From Neckera pumila (lineage: Eukaryota; Streptophyta; Bryopsida; Hypnales; Neckeraceae): a DNA stretch of 64,000 nt. Shown here one piece after another: positions 1-13,403 of this stretch. The notes beneath the pieces were generated by a model. The model saw nothing but the letters and a program-made list of their open reading frames with translations, was not told the DNA's origin and searched no databases. The position numbers were made by a program, and so were the translations under genes. How positions within the stretch are numbered: the stretch's first letter is position 1; each line of letters opens with the position of its first letter. Where the stretch lies: contig OZ018411.1 in the NCBI GenBank assembly GCA_963969595.1, forward strand, positions 250,501 through 314,500. The letters run 5' to 3'.

Positions 1-167
1 CACAGACACAGCCGCACCGGGTTGCTGCCAATCCGGTGCCAATCCAGAATGAGAGGAGGATCAAGAATTGCGTGGGGATGCTCGCACCAGGGACCGAGGG
101 AGGAGAGAAGAGAAATTGAGCTACACCGCACGCATCCGGAAAACGATGACGGACGATTTTGTGACAT
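1..167 (-). CDS. Possible 5' end of a minus-strand gene cut by the left edge
   Basis: From an ATG at 167 reading leftwards, the frame stays open for about 55 codons up to the window edge. The predicted product begins MSQNRPSSFSGCVRC and is rich in Ser, Arg, Cys and Pro, like many plant organelle-targeting leaders. The stretch 1-430 is clearly more GC-rich than the AT-rich DNA that follows. A TATATGG motif on the minus strand lies near 373-380, about 200 bp upstream of the ATG. No domain is visible, so the product cannot be named. It could equally be a 5' leader with a chance open frame. Confidence 0.3.
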   Translation of the reverse strand, partial: MSQNRPSSFSGCVRCSSISLLSSLGPWCEHPHAILDPPLILDWHRIGSNPVRLCL

Positions 168-1252
168 TGCGAGCTGGAACCCGAACCCTAAAATGTGAGG
201 AAAAGACGAAATTGAAAGAGAAGCATGAGGTAAAGGACGAGTAGCGACTGACCATGGTGAGAGTGGCGATGAAGCGAAGTAGCACGGCTGCTGTGACGCT
301 GCGAGGCTGCGTTTTGGAGAGCAACTCCGTCCGTCTGGGAATGCTCGCCTCTCTTGCGACGGATGTCTACTGTACCATATAGAGACTAGAAACAACGAGC
401 ACCCAATCTAGATTTCTAGGTTAGGGTGCCCCCGGACTTTTCCACAGCCTACACGTCCATACACCCGCAGTGTCGGTAGCTCAGATCCGAGGCTCCGTTT
501 ACCGAACCACATTGACGAACCGACCATTACTTTTCTTTTACATTTCAAGTGCCCACAAGCCAAGTTGAATCTAAAATTTCTGCTACTTGGAGAATAGTTA
601 TGTTATACTCTGTAATTTTCAAAAGTGAGACATTATGACTATGAATCATAAATTCAATACGAAACAACACTTTGAAAATCTACTCAAGATCTAAATAAGA
701 GATTGGTAGTTCTGCCTACAGATTTGGTTTGCTAATAGGTAAAAAATAGGAATTTGTTTTAGATTTGTGTAAATTTTTAATGCTACTATCTTAAAGTTAG
801 TAAAATCATCAAAGACTAAAGTGTCCTATAAATGATTGTCAAGGAAATCGAAGAAACATAAAATGCATCTATTCATCTATAAACTTGATCATTTTTTGTT
901 GACTAACTTAGTGATAGGGCCTTCTTCATCCAATCTTAAACACTTGGAAAATAATTAGACTAGAGGTTAAGACACTTTGAATGTAAAATAAGTCTACTAC
1001 ATACAATGATAGTAATGCAAGTGTACATAATACTTGTCATATTCCAGAATGTCATAGATGAAGGATCAATTGAAGAGGTTTGAGTGCATATCACTTAAGT
1101 TTTCCACTATTATTATTTTCAAAAATACAAGTAAATACCTTCGCCTCAATAGGAAGGATTCTAATTTGTAATCATGTAATCAATATTCCAAATTTTCTAT
1201 AGTTTCTAAGTAGATATGATATTGTTTAATATTTATAAGATGAAATTATGTA
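168..1252. other. Spacer, probable 5' flank then AT-rich DNA
   Basis: Positions 168-470 look like promoter and 5' leader sequence for a gene reading left. From 530 onwards the DNA is AT-rich, with no open frame or domain I can support. Confidence 0.4.
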
Positions 1253-2131
1253 CTCCCTTTGTCCCACTAAAAACCTTCAAATTAGGCAAAATTCTTGTTC
1301 CACTAAAAAGCTCTGTTTCCCAATTTTGATTGTTGAGTAAGTTTTGGCCGGGTTGGTCAACCTCATGGGGACAAGTCAAGCAATCGTGGAGCATATTTCT
1401 CCTAGATACCTTAGCCTTGCCCATATAAGGCACCTTGTACTTGCTGTGCTTCCTAGGACAGTAGTATTGACAATGTATTTGGTGTCCACTTAGGCACTGT
1501 GGAAATTTGTTCATGAAGTGGTCTAGGTTTTTTTGTTGTGGATATTCCACTAGTAGAAAACTGCATTTAACTTGCCAAAAATTGCATTTTACTTGTCAAA
1601 TTTGCGTTGTATTTGACAAAACTGCATTGTATTCAACAAAAAGTGTAGGATGGATTTTGTTGAGTTCTTCCTTCATAACGCAAAATTTTGCGTTCCACCG
1701 TTTCAAACCAAAATTTGACAAGTAAAATGCAGAATTTTATATTAGAATGCAAAATTTTGCGTTATGAAGGGGGAACTCAACAAAACCCACCCCACACTTT
1801 TTGTTGAGTACAACGCAGTTTTGTCAAATACAATGCAGTTTTCTTCTATTGTTTAGATTGGGGCTCATACTTTTAGAATCCCATTATTGCCACCAACCTA
1901 TAAATCATCAAGAATGATGGAGCTGGCAACATTTACAAATTATGCTCAAAAACGATACTTTCTGCATGGATTTTAGGTGCCTAGATGATGGCGCCTAAGC
2001 TAAAGATTTTGCATAGATCTAAAGGATGGGTTACTATTTTTTGAATGCATATATCACTACCACAAAGACTAAAATTGTAATTAATCCCTCGTGGGGAAGC
2101 TTTTTGGAGGTTATTAGTGGGAAAAAGGGAG
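1253..2131. mobile_element. Stowaway/mariner-like element with a nested fold-back repeat
   Basis: The left end reads TA|CTCCCTTTGTCCCACTAA and the right end is its inverted copy ending GGGAG|TA, so imperfect terminal inverted repeats of about 25 bp sit between TA dinucleotides. CTCCCTYYGTCCCA is the classic end of plant Stowaway MITEs (Tc1/mariner group, TA target). Inside, about 1549-1693 pairs with about 1738-1855 as a long imperfect inverted repeat containing several GCATT/TTGACAA blocks, so a second fold-back element appears nested in the first. There is no transposase frame. Confidence 0.65.
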
Positions 2132-5100
2132 TATTTCATAAGATAAAAAAATTTAGATGATTTTGTGAAGATTTAAAAACTCATTCAATAACATGAATAT
2201 TTGAAGTGATTTGGTTGAAATCAAATTTTAGAACCATTCTATAATTAGAAAATCAGATTAGATAGTCCTAAATTCAAATTGTTCCCTCATAGGACAACAT
2301 GGATTTTGGATAGGCACCTACTATCTTGCATGTACTCTTAATGTTTTATATGATTTTTTGAAACTCTTTGGAAGATGTCCTTTTCTACAAGCTTCATAAA
2401 CAAGAAATTTATACAAAAATCAATTTTACAGTGGTGAAATTACAAATATTTTACCCCAAAAATCAAACTTATGAAAAAGTTGGACAAGGGATTTTACCTT
2501 GATTTTTAGTAGGCAATATTAATATATTTCCAATTTTGATCCAGCAATATAGCAGTGGATTTAAAAGAAAAGATTGATTGGTTGCAAGTTGGTGTCCAAA
2601 TGTTTATTAGATTTCAATTAGTGGTCATGCAAGGGCTCAAGAATAAAAAAATCCACTCTATCTTTGCCGGTGCTACCTATGATTCTATGTGCTTCGGCCA
2701 AGTGCAAAGCTTATTGAAGTGCCAAAGTTGAGTCCAAGGCTACGTTGATTTCTTCCATATTACTACCATCTATTAACTCATATAACTTGAATTCACATTG
2801 TGCACCTTTCTCTGTTGACAATTCATGAAAAATTTGCCAAAATTAGATCCTTTTTATAGATGGCAAAATTTAAGGAAACTTACAATTACCACAAAGAAGG
2901 AATTTTGTAACCACTATGAAGCCATCATTATAATTAGTAGCACCTACATCAAGCATTTATATATAATATATAACTCAATTTGATAAATAAGTCCACCCTA
3001 CCAATAGATTTCTAAAATGGCCTAAATATTATACAATAGACATAAGGACAGTTTATATTGAGAATCTCTAAACCTCTCATTACCTTCTCCATTTAAACAT
3101 CCATTGAAGAAGTAACAAGTATCTCACTTTTAGAAGAGTCACATTGAAAACTAGTATTTTTATTGAAGCAAGAATACATTTAGTTGTATACTCTTATTAG
3201 AGAAATGAGCAATGCCCAAGAAAGATCAATTACGTACCAAATCAAAGGAGGTAAGGATCTCTTTAACTGTAGTATCTTATTTGCATTAACACTTTGACAT
3301 TGCATGCACATTCTAAATTGGATAACACATTTTTGACATTGCATGCACATTTAAAAAAATAAGATAAATATGAACATTTTTTTCAACCTAAAGAGGCTTT
3401 TATTCAACTAGTTACAACTTGATAAAATACTAATTCTACAATCCATGTGTTGATATAAAGATATCACACTTTAAATATATGTGCAAGATGAAAAATGCTA
3501 TTTTTGAAAAAATATGTGGTCAATATATGGTATCCTTATAGATTACTTCAGATTCCAATTTTTAGCTTCAAATTTGTATTTTTAAGTACAAAATAGTACT
3601 AAAAAACATTAGAGGGGATTCAAGGGTTTTGGAAGATTGTGAGTTTCCTTGCGTTCCGAGATTGCGGGAACGTAGCTGCAGCAGCTGGTTGACGTGGCAC
3701 AGCAACTGCCACATCATTTTGATTTTATTTTTTTTTGCTTAAAATGATATTTGGCAAAAAAATTATGACAGCCCCATATTGTTGTTCACAGGGTTGGGTC
3801 AGATTTAGGAACGGGCCTGAAACGGCCCTCCAAGGCCCCCAAATCTCCTCTAATGCTACAAAATGGTTGTTAAGATGACATATTGACACCAATTGGGGGT
3901 ATTTAAAAATATTCAAAAATTGTTGAATGCATATAATGGTTTTATCTACCTTTAATTTGAATTTTGAATTGTTTAGAAATCGAAAACAAATTATAGCCCA
4001 AAAACAAGCAAGTAAAAATATTACCGGTCTTGCAAGAAGTGACCAGAAATAGTACAAGTGTTTCTAGCAATTGCCCATATGCAACAATGTGCCTTCCCAC
4101 CCCAAAGTCCAATACAATCCCACTTCTATCAATTGAATGAATAGACTATTGAACACTTTTCCTTGTGCTATCTTTGCCACCACGACTTTAAGAAGATTTC
4201 TTCAATGCAAATGTTGAGTTCATTGGAGGTTTCAATGACAATTTCTTGGATAGTCAAGAACACAAAATTGTCCCCAAAGTTCATTAATTAGAGTTCATTT
4301 AGAAAACTATGTGAAGAAAAAGATAGAGTGTTTTTATCCATTTGAGAGAAAGTTTATATTACTTAAAGAAAAATAGGGTTTTGTAATCCATTTTGGAAAT
4401 ATTTATAGTATATCATAGAAATGAACTTGGTGTACATTTTATTAATATTTAAAAAGATTTTAAAAAATTCTATAGATATACTAATTATATATAATTTTTC
4501 CTGGGTACTTCATTAACTCATGTGGTTCCTCTAAATTACAATGTAGTGACCTCCCCCAAGAGAAATAACTAACAAAGCATCTAACCATTAAGACCTTAAC
4601 TAATGAAGAAGATTTTGATCAAAGTTTGTACTCTTGTCACAAAGAAAAAAATCTTGATGAATTGCTTTGGCCTCCAATGAAGGTGTTGCATTGTTGCATA
4701 ATCTTCAACAATTTACAACATAAGGATTTTCAGTTTCAAATATTTCAATTTCAATTTAGACATAAGGAAGTAATATAGCCAAGCGTAATAGACTTAGCAC
4801 CCAAAGGAGGGCCAATAAAGGGGAGTCTAACTAGCATTGCAACTATGTTGTTGTACGAGTTTCTAAGCAATGCCAATTTGGAAGAAGGAATTTGTTGGGA
4901 TTAGATGATATGTGACATAAGGTACAACTATAAGTCATCCTTGACATAGTATACGTGTATTGTCATGTTGCTATAGTGTATAAATACTTTGACATACTTG
5001 TTTAATTTGCAACCATAGCAAGCTGCTAGTGACTTGCCTAAGATTTTGTGGCAACCTTCAAATTTACAAAAGATAGCTGATATTTAGCAATTTATTTTCA

Positions 5101-6187
5101 CTTATTAGATAAAAATTATAAAAATTATAATTTAGTATAAAACTATTAGAGTTTATTTTTGCATTGATAGAATGATAGATATTACGTAGTCTTATATAAC
5201 AAAAATATTTTATTTAAACTCAAGTACAATTTAAAAGGCCAAATTGAGCTATAAATTGAAATTGGCATATGGCATGGAAACTGGTACTTTAATGATTAAT
5301 ATAAGCAACCAAGACCAATGCAAATAAATGTTTGAAATTGTTTATAATATAGGAGCAATTACAACTCTTTATGCCATGGAAAATAGATATAAACAAGATA
5401 TTGTATATTATATAAGGAACTTTGTCCAAAATTTTTCATTTGATGCTTTTATATTTGTTTGATCAATTGATGTGGCATTTTTTGGAATATAAAATTTAAA
5501 TGATTTTATACTATATAAAACATGGATCATTAGATTGTTTTAAACTATTACAAATAAGAAAAGGCTATTTGTTTACAATCATCTTTAGTCTTAATTCATG
5601 ACCCTCTAAAAAAGTAAAATTTAATGGCACAATCAACAAACAACCTAATTCATTGTTATTCAGATAAATTAAAAAGATTGGAACAAATTTGAAACAATAT
5701 CACTACAACAACGTTACAATGGAACCTCAATTTCCATATATTGTATCCAAAGTTCACTTTTGGCACACTTTTGTCAAATAATTTATTAAAGTCCAAAATG
5801 AACTTCGGCATTTTAAAATATTATTTCTTAAAAATTTGTCATTAAATTCAAGAACATTGTAATTATTTGGCAACCACCTTACATAGATTCTAAAATTATT
5901 TACAGACAATCCCTTTATAGAAATGAGGTGGTAGAGGATAAAACAACCCATATGGGATATGTAAATTAAAGTAAGTATAAGCTCAACCAGTCATACCTAC
6001 ACTGAATAGGGGTATTAAGAGGACCCATACTAATTCATTCACATTTCACATAATATAAATATTTACACGTGTTCACTAGTCACTGTTCATGTACACATGT
6101 TCACTAGTAATGTTTTGCATATATTCACTACAACGTAAGTCCCTTTAATTTTTTGGTCCCATTATTCAGTGTAGTTAAGTCAAAAGC
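2132..6187. other. AT-rich spacer with dispersed repeats
   Basis: About 4 kb of AT-rich DNA without a supportable gene. It holds the small element at 3608-3857; otherwise I see only short poor-complexity stretches and chance open frames. Confidence 0.5.
3608..3857. mobile_element. MITE-like element with CATTAGAGGGGATT ends
   Basis: The stretch starts CATTAGAGGGGATT and ends AATCTCCTCTAATG, a 14 bp terminal inverted repeat around about 250 bp. The interior is more GC-rich than its surroundings. A homologous stretch in the opposite orientation starts at about 49008 (CATTAGAGGGGATTTGGAGG), which supports a mobile origin. No target duplication was clear. Confidence 0.5.
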
Positions 6188-6564
6188 AGGAATTATGTTC
6201 AATATAGAACTTTAGACTTCATTTTGGTATAGGAGAATAACTTTAAGAAAAAACTTTGAACTAAGAAAAGTTAAGAAATCAGTCTAAATTTCATCTTCAA
6301 AAATCCGTTTGAAGTTTCAAACTTCCTATCAAAAGTTATGAACAAAATTCAAAGAGGAATTGGGAAGAAAATTTTCTTTGACATTTTCAAACATCCTCTT
6401 TGAATTTTGTCCATAACTTTTTTTGGAGGCTCAAAATTACAAAAGTTTTTTCCAAAAAGAAATTTATCTTGATTTACCAACTTTTCTTAGTTTAAATTTT
6501 TTTGAAAAAAATTATTTCACTATGCCAAAATGAGGTCTAAAGTTCTACATTGAACATAATTCCT
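6188..6564. mobile_element. Fold-back MITE, family A copy 1
   Basis: Left end AGGAATTATGTTCAATATAG and right end CTACATTGAACATAATTCCT pair as inverted repeats. The complementarity continues inward for more than 100 bp, through a shared block around AAAATCCGTTTGAAG. A second element with the same plan and inner block lies at 46986-47321. It encodes no protein. Confidence 0.6.
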
Positions 6565-6846
6565 ACGTTATGACAATAGGCGGTCAAGCTTTCATCTTTC
6601 AAATTGTCCCATACCATTCAGTGAGGGTTCATGATGGACAATGGATTTCATCATAAAATGACCTCTCCATCCATTATTTGGTGGACATGTGTTGGCATTA
6701 TGTTGTGTAGGAATCTTTTCCAATATTTGGACTTTCTTTACAATTAATTTCCTTGGATTTGACAAGGTGACTTGTTAAATTTTTAAACTCATTTGTCTTT
6801 GAAATTTTTAATTATTTTTTGCCAAAGGTGACCTATGACTACAGTC

Positions 6847-6997
6847 AGAGTTGTCATATCGGACAGAATCGGACAAATTGGACGGAATCAGGGTTGACTG
6901 GCTGCAAACTTTGGAGGCCAATAACTTTTGCAAAAATTATCCAAATTGGACATATGAGATGTTTTTCGGCATCTACAATTTTCGATATGACAACTCT
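6847..6997. mobile_element. Short MITE, family B copy 1
   Basis: This 151 bp element starts AGAGTTGTCATATCG and ends CGATATGACAACTCT, a perfect 15 bp inverted repeat. Its core (GTTGACTGGCTGCAAACTTT, then GGAGGCCAATAACTTTTG) is nearly identical to the left half of the element at 58557-58792, so the two belong to one family. There is no coding capacity. Confidence 0.7.
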
Positions 6998-8394
6998 AAC
7001 CACGGTATTCAATCTATACAACCAATCAACTACTAAGGTCTAAAGCAGAGTAAATAAATGGCATTGAACAAAAGGGAAAGCAACTCCTAAGGATTGGAAA
7101 CATCAACAAGATGCTACAAACCAACATGATGAAACTTGACGATGGTATGCCTACTTCTAAATTTCTAATCACAACAAATTGCACCTAAAGCCCAATTTAT
7201 ACTAAGGCTCAAGCCCAATTTGTATTCATTAAGGCAAACTCAAATTAAACCCTAATTGAAAATTGGATCAAAGATTACGGATGGGATTATGGCCACCCAA
7301 ATATTACCACTTGGGTTCAATTTTTGATGCCAAAACACAAAAGTACACTTGAGGGGCTCAGGGGCTCCTTTGAATGCAAAAATATTTGGTGGGGCTTTCA
7401 AAATAAAACATGTAGTCGGCAAGATTCTTAACTATTGCCCTCTTATAATTGGATGATTTTGGTGATTTAGCAAATTGAGTAAACAACTTAGGCATTAATA
7501 TAAAGGGAACTTTAGCATAGTTACTATAAATGGAAGATTTGTTTCAATCCAGTCTAATTAGTGTAGAAAATGGACTAGATGTGACAGTTTTTGGTTAATG
7601 ATGATTTTGAATGCACTTTCCCGATACAAGTAGAAAGTTTTATGCTAGTGTGAAACCAGTAAAACTCTGCATTGAGACTGTAGCTAAGGTCTATCAGATT
7701 GGACCCGGAGGCAATACAGGTCCTTCCAAGTTCCAAAGGCAGGGCCCAAATAGTACCTTTGGCGAAAGCCCTACCCAATCCAAGAGTCTTCGGCAATTGA
7801 ACAAAAACATTTCCTGGGCTACTTCCAAGTACAATCACATACATCCTGATAAAACCAGAAGAGAATTACAAGATAAAAGATCGATGTGAAAGACACTGCA
7901 GATGGTAGTTTGAGCCTTGTACGTTCCTTGGTCATTTCTACGTAATTAAATATATCTTACATCGTACATATGTCTTAAATATGTACCTTACATCGTATAC
8001 ATATAATTATATTATTGAACGAGAGAAAGAAAACTAAGATGCTGCTAGTGATCCACCTCGGTGGTGCAAACCATTCGTAGCAGGATCTTCTACACGTACA
8101 AATCCGGCAAGACGTACGTCCTGCCTAGTATCTAAATATTGATTAGCTGAATTAGTCGACGGAGTAGATGGAATGAATTTGGGTAGGTATGTACGTAATT
8201 ATGCTTGCAATATTGTATTTTTACAACGTCACCGCTCAGTCTGAAGTTTGGGGAACTAGGTAAACGCAGAGACAGTCACTAGGTATGTACGTAGTCCGTT
8301 ATTTTTGTGAAAAGCCAAGAAAAACAACGCCTGGTAGAGCAAACTGCAGCTAGTAGGTATAGGCGTGGGCAATTCTTCGCACTGCGCTTACAGT
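6998..8394. other. Spacer and 3' flank of the aquaporin gene
   Basis: No gene can be supported. An open frame near 7575-7844 lacks an ATG start and any recognisable motif. The last 350 bp before 8395 probably contain the aquaporin 3'UTR. Confidence 0.4.
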
Positions 8395-10544
8395 TCACCC
8401 CCGCTTCCTGAAGGGTAACGCACGGATGACAAGAGTATGGTATGCTGCTGCAAGGGCCGCCCCTATCATTGGACCCACCCAAAAGATCCACTGCAGCAGC
8501 ACGGACAACCATCCCCACCAAATGAATACAATTTCAAGGTTAAGAGTGAGTTCACTTCTACTATTTTGGCGTGCTAAATAAGTATCGAACCCAAGATGGA
8601 CCCAGACTGAGCTAATCGACATGAGCCTGGCGTACGCGGCTGGCAATTTTTGCTTGATTGTCAGAACATGTATGATTGTGTAATATTGTTAGAACATATA
8701 TGTACAATCATATATTGTCAGAACATATATGTACAATAATGTTAGAATGGCAATATTACACAAACTTGGCAGTTGTAGGTTTAGACCATGTGGTCTGAAA
8801 TGTAAACCAGTCTTAGGAAATAGATGGAAAGATGGAGGAAGAATATCGCCATTTTAACGACATATCCGTTTAAGGACTCCGAAAAAACTTAATGGAGCAG
8901 GCAGCTGGATTGTTTCATTTTATTTGGTACCAGCAGGCAATACTGGACTGTTGAACGGAGTTTGAAAATGAAAGGCGTGTGAACTCACGTGGTCGGCCCA
9001 AGCGTTATGCTGTGTGTTATAGATGACGGCTGCTCCCAGACTCCGCGCAGGGTTGATGCCAGTGCCGGTCATGGGAATGGTCGCCAGATGCACCAGATAC
9101 ACTGCGAAGCCGATGGGAAGCGGCGCAAGGACCTGCAAGGGAGAATAAATTACTTACTCGACCATTACGAATTCATGATCGGATGACTAGATCTCAGTGA
9201 TGCAGCAGTTACTTGACTTGAATTCGCATATTCGATTTGCATCCATAGAAGAACCATGTCTGCATGTATACGATTCAAGAATAATATATATAATGGAGAT
9301 ATACACAATCTGCTACTTACAGGCACATGAGAATCACGGGCATTCCGCTTGGCATCCGTAGCGGAGAAGACGGTGTACACTAGCACAAATGTGCCCACAA
9401 TCTCAGCCCCCAGGCCACCTCCTTTCGTGTAGCCATGGGCCACGGAGTTGGCCCCTCCTCCTTCATTTTGGTAGAAGTGCGGCTGGAAGCCTTTCACAAT
9501 TCCCGCTCCGCAAATGGCCCCCAAGCATTGGCATATAACATAAAACAAGGTCCGGTTCAGCGAAACCTTCCGCGCCAGGAACAAGCCGAACGTCACGGCA
9601 GGGTTGATGTGTCCTCCTGCACGCATGGCCATACCACATCGATCAGTATATTAGTTCGATCACCACATTTGATATATCAATGATAGGGAACGATGTTAAC
9701 TGGGGACTGGATCCATTCGGAATTAAGTATACAAGCTGTAGCATCTGTTGTACAGTACAGTACGTGGCCTGTCGACAAATAGATACATCGAGGCATAATT
9801 ACATAGTTACTTACATAAGTTCTATTCAGGCAACCGAGCTGTAGGAGCTATTTCTTGCATTCAGTAGAGTTATTCATCCAACCAGACCCAGTTTAATTAG
9901 TATACATTAATTGACCATGCTGTCCAGAGTCAGTTGTGCGTAATTCGCAGTCGGACTGGAGACAGTAGGGGCTGCTTTGTCCTATTTAATTTAGCGAGGG
10001 GGAAATTAGCATACCCTAGAAAATTAGAGACAGCACAAATTTTTTATTTTTTTTTATTTTTGTGAAAATTGGGACGATGCAGCAATATTCCACCCTGCGC
10101 TACTTCAAAATAGTGTGACTTTTGCTAAATTAGTACTGTCACAGCACTATTAGTGCAGCCGGAGGAGCGTCGTTACGTGTATAGCTAGCTCGTACCTGAG
10201 ATTCCTGCGGTGCAGTACACCAGGGCGAAGATCATGCCCCCAAAGGCCCAGGCTATGCCTTGAATGCCCACCCCGAGGCACGGGTCTGTTCCGGCTGCAC
10301 GCTTGTGGCCCATGACCGTCTGGATGGTGATGTACAGGAACAGCAGACTAGCCAGGAACTCGGCGATGCCCGCGCGCCAAAACGACCAGCGACGGAACTC
10401 CGAGCATTCAAAGAACGGCGTCACCGAAGGCTCTGTGTAATCCCTCCCCGACTGCACGGGCACTGGCGCGTGCGTGCCCAACGCGGAGCGTTCTGCGTAC
10501 TTGTCCGCCCCGAGCGCCACATCGTCTTCCTTGTCTTGCTGCAT
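8395..10544 (-). CDS. PIP1: Plasma-membrane aquaporin, PIP1 type
   Basis: Water channel of the plasma membrane (MIP family), 294 aa, intact. Exons: 10544-10196, 9616-9321, 9132-8989 and 8490-8395; all junctions are GT-AG and phases agree. The ATG at 10544 was chosen because the next codon upstream in frame that could start is GTG and the protein then begins [19 protein letters not shown], as PIP1 proteins do. Two NPA boxes are present (N121-P-A, then V-T; N242-P-A, then R-S), with R245 of the selectivity filter. The PIP signatures [34 protein letters not shown] and [18 protein letters not shown] are all visible. The long N-terminus and the C-terminus ALPFRKRG without the SxS phosphosites of PIP2 point to PIP1. 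Three introns is the usual PIP layout. Intron 3 contains a small hairpin repeat. Confidence 0.95.
8676..8763. repeat. Small inverted repeat in aquaporin intron 3
   Basis: TGTGTAATATTG at the left and CAATATTACACA at the right form a 12 bp inverted repeat. Between them the block AGAACATATATGTACAAT occurs twice. It looks like a tiny MITE remnant inside the intron. Confidence 0.45.
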
Positions 10545-10810
10545 CTTGATGCAATTCACTTAAATTACGCAGATTAATTAATTAAACAGCGACCCGCCCC
10601 TCGAACTAGCTACCACCAAGTTTAGCTCCGTTCTGCACAGTAATGAAATGAACTGAAATAAGCTCCCATCGATCACGACCTTGGTAGGATCAACTCATGA
10701 TCGAATTAACCGGCGCCAGCACATGTAATGCATGAATGCATTTATGCAATGGACAAAGATCTAGCTCACGATCTATTTTTGCACTTTTCAAATCGTAAAG
10801 GGTTCAATGG

Positions 10811-10905
10811 GAAATTTCGTTAAAATGGCTGTATTCCATTTTTGCATACATTTCTAGGACAAGTTGAAAGTGCCAAGTTTGTGGAATGCCGCCATTTTAA
10901 CGAAA
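10811..10905. repeat. Hairpin repeat upstream of the aquaporin gene
   Basis: GAAATTTCGTTAAAATGGC at 10811 pairs with GCCATTTTAACGAAAT ending at 10906, about 95 bp apart. Variants of CGCCATTTTAACGAAAT recur singly near 8845, 12440, 16605 and 42390, so it is the end of a small dispersed element. Confidence 0.5.
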
Positions 10906-13403
10906 TATCGGTTGTAAGTTCAATTTCGTCAAATTCGCGATATTCCACTAGGCGAAACTTGTGACACATATCTTCGCGAAGGTCTAATTTCAGTCCCAAA
11001 ACTAGGACGGGTATAGACTTTGGTTTCAGGCCGCACAGCCTTAACCGCGCCGAAGTGATGGATTCTGCCAACTTAACGAAATTGACGTTCATTCTACCCA
11101 AATCTGTACACATATCAGCAGCAGAGCAGAGCAGCAGTAGCAGTACTCATTCTCCAAGCAGCAAGACTAGGACATCGTTAGGTTCACATCACGAAATTAC
11201 GTACCAAAGCAGCACTTTGTAACCTGAATCCACCATTCTACCAGAAGTCTGTACATCAGCATCAGCATCAGAGAATTCAGTAGCACTACGCATCCACTAA
11301 GTAAGCAGCAAAACTAGGACATGGTTCGATTCACTTCTTTAAATTAAACTACCTAGGCAGGTGGACGAAGAATGACTCACAGTGCATGTGCATGTTGCTG
11401 CCTAGCTTGCTGCTACCGGCTGCTCCACTCCGAATATGAAAGATGAGTGTATCCTGGAGCAGGGCTATGTGCCGTCGTCCGTCGATCGGTTGAACTAAGC
11501 TACTGAAAGAAGTGGAAGAACAAGAGGTCGATTGATCGAGGTGCAGGGTGTGTGATCGAGATCCCAATGGTTTGGGAAATGGTTGGCATGGAGTGAATAA
11601 GAGGAGGTGGCAGATGAGAATTTGTACTGGCGATCGAGCTAACTAGCTTGGACCCTGCCTGCAGTCAACCCTAGATGTCTATCTACTGTTCAAGAAGTCT
11701 CTATCATCTTGCAACGGAGGTTCCCAATTCGGCATCTTTCCCAGCTACAGCTCTGACCGACCAGCCTCCTCCAGTGAGGCCGGTTACTTGGCCCCACTTG
11801 TTCCAAGTGCTTCTTCAATTCCAACGTTACCTTTTACGTCGTTTTGTGAAGCTCGTGAACCAGGTCGTTTTGTCGAGACCATCAGACATATATTCAGAGT
11901 TACTAGTGTGCCCTGTGCCATTGCCACAGCCAAAATAAAAGTAAAGTAATTTTCTAATTTTTTGAATCGTTAAATCTTCGAAATACAATAACTTTTGCAC
12001 CGTACTTCCAAAGGCCACGAAACAACGCCCGTGCACCCATTCTCTCCGAGAGCTTTCCGACGATACCAAGCACGCGACCGTGGGACGCACGGTCCGGGAG
12101 TAACAAACTAACAAACAAAACAAACAAAACAAACAAAACAAACAACCAGCCTGGTACGGATATCAAAACTGTCGTTCACTGTCGATTCGTACTGACAGAT
12201 ACTTTCGATCGGTTTCATTAGAGTTCTTCTGGCGTACCAACAGTACAAAATGAATTTCTTCAAGCTTGCTGCTTTGACAAGGGATCATGAAGACATTTCC
12301 ATTGATTTTAACTTCGATTGTTTATCTAAGTAATCCTCACGAGTTCAAATGCGGGCACCGTACGTCCACTTTGTCGATTCCACCAGGTCCACCAGGCCAC
12401 CAGTCAAGGTCATCGCCATACATTAATTTATTAAAAACGAAATTTCGTTAAATTGGCGCGATCCCAACGCCAAAATATGTGAAATCAATGTACACAAAGG
12501 TCTAAAATCTAGGAAGAATATGGATTTATGTTTCAAGGACACTACAACTTTGAATGGCGATTTCCGGAGTCATTCTCACCAAATTCAACGTGAAGCTCTG
12601 GGAATGCAATTGTGACTTGATCAAAACTCCTCCGAATTCAGTTTGTTGTAGCCACCACTAGTACATGCATAAAGATGTTCGTCCGCCGTCATTGTGGCCA
12701 CGGCCCCCACATGGGAAAGAATTAAGGGTGGCCTCGACATATCACAAGGTGCAATGTGGGAAAAGGTACCAGAAATAAAAGCATGTACACCAGTTGTGGC
12801 AATTTATTCAAGCCAGCAACCACAATGCACTTGCAAATTTTGCAAATGGTACCAATAAAGGGACTGAGAGCTCTCACTAAAATGTTAATGTTTAGCCTCT
12901 GTTCAGTAACTCGTATCAGTGAACTAGTTCTTCACCGATTAAGTAACAAAGGACCTGATTAAGTCCTAGCCTACAAACAATAGAGCTTCGAACATTCACA
13001 TAACCAAGTTTCGATAGTGGAGACTGTATCTGTAATCAACCAAGTAACTAAAGACTCAGTCTCTAGTTGTTCAAGTTTTAGCTACCACGGAATAAATGCT
13101 ACCTCGTGGTAAAGAGCTAGAATCAGACTGGGATTACAATCTATCAGAAGAAAGATCATCAATATCAAGTTCGAGAGCTAAGCACTATTTAATCTAGATT
13201 GCTGTAAATGGTTGTGCGACAACACCGTATATATCCGAAACCTTATTATGGGAGAGCCACTTCGAACATCCCAATAGCAATCCTCAGAAAAGTGTCATGC
13301 AAGCACCTGCACATCAAACCAACACGAAAGTTTTGAAAGAAAACCGTTTCATGCCGAGTCGTGAGCATTTGCTCAAACTTGTGCTATGTCAGCATCACTT
13401 GTG
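10906..13403. other. Upstream region of the aquaporin gene and 3' flank of the PS1-like gene
   Basis: No further gene is supported. The block around 11150-11200 recurs at about 11290-11340 (AAGCAGCAARACTAGGACAT shared), a short diverged duplication in the aquaporin 5' flank. A simple repeat lies at 12105-12146. Confidence 0.45.
12105..12146. repeat. Simple repeat of AAACA units
   Basis: About 40 bp made of repeated CAAA/AAACA units (AACAAACAAAACAAACAAAA pattern). A plain microsatellite in an intergenic stretch. Confidence 0.8.

Noticed and set aside
7575..7844. 89-codon minus-strand frame near the aquaporin 3' side
   Set aside because: Starts at a non-ATG codon, has no known motif and overlaps an equally long frame on the other strand.
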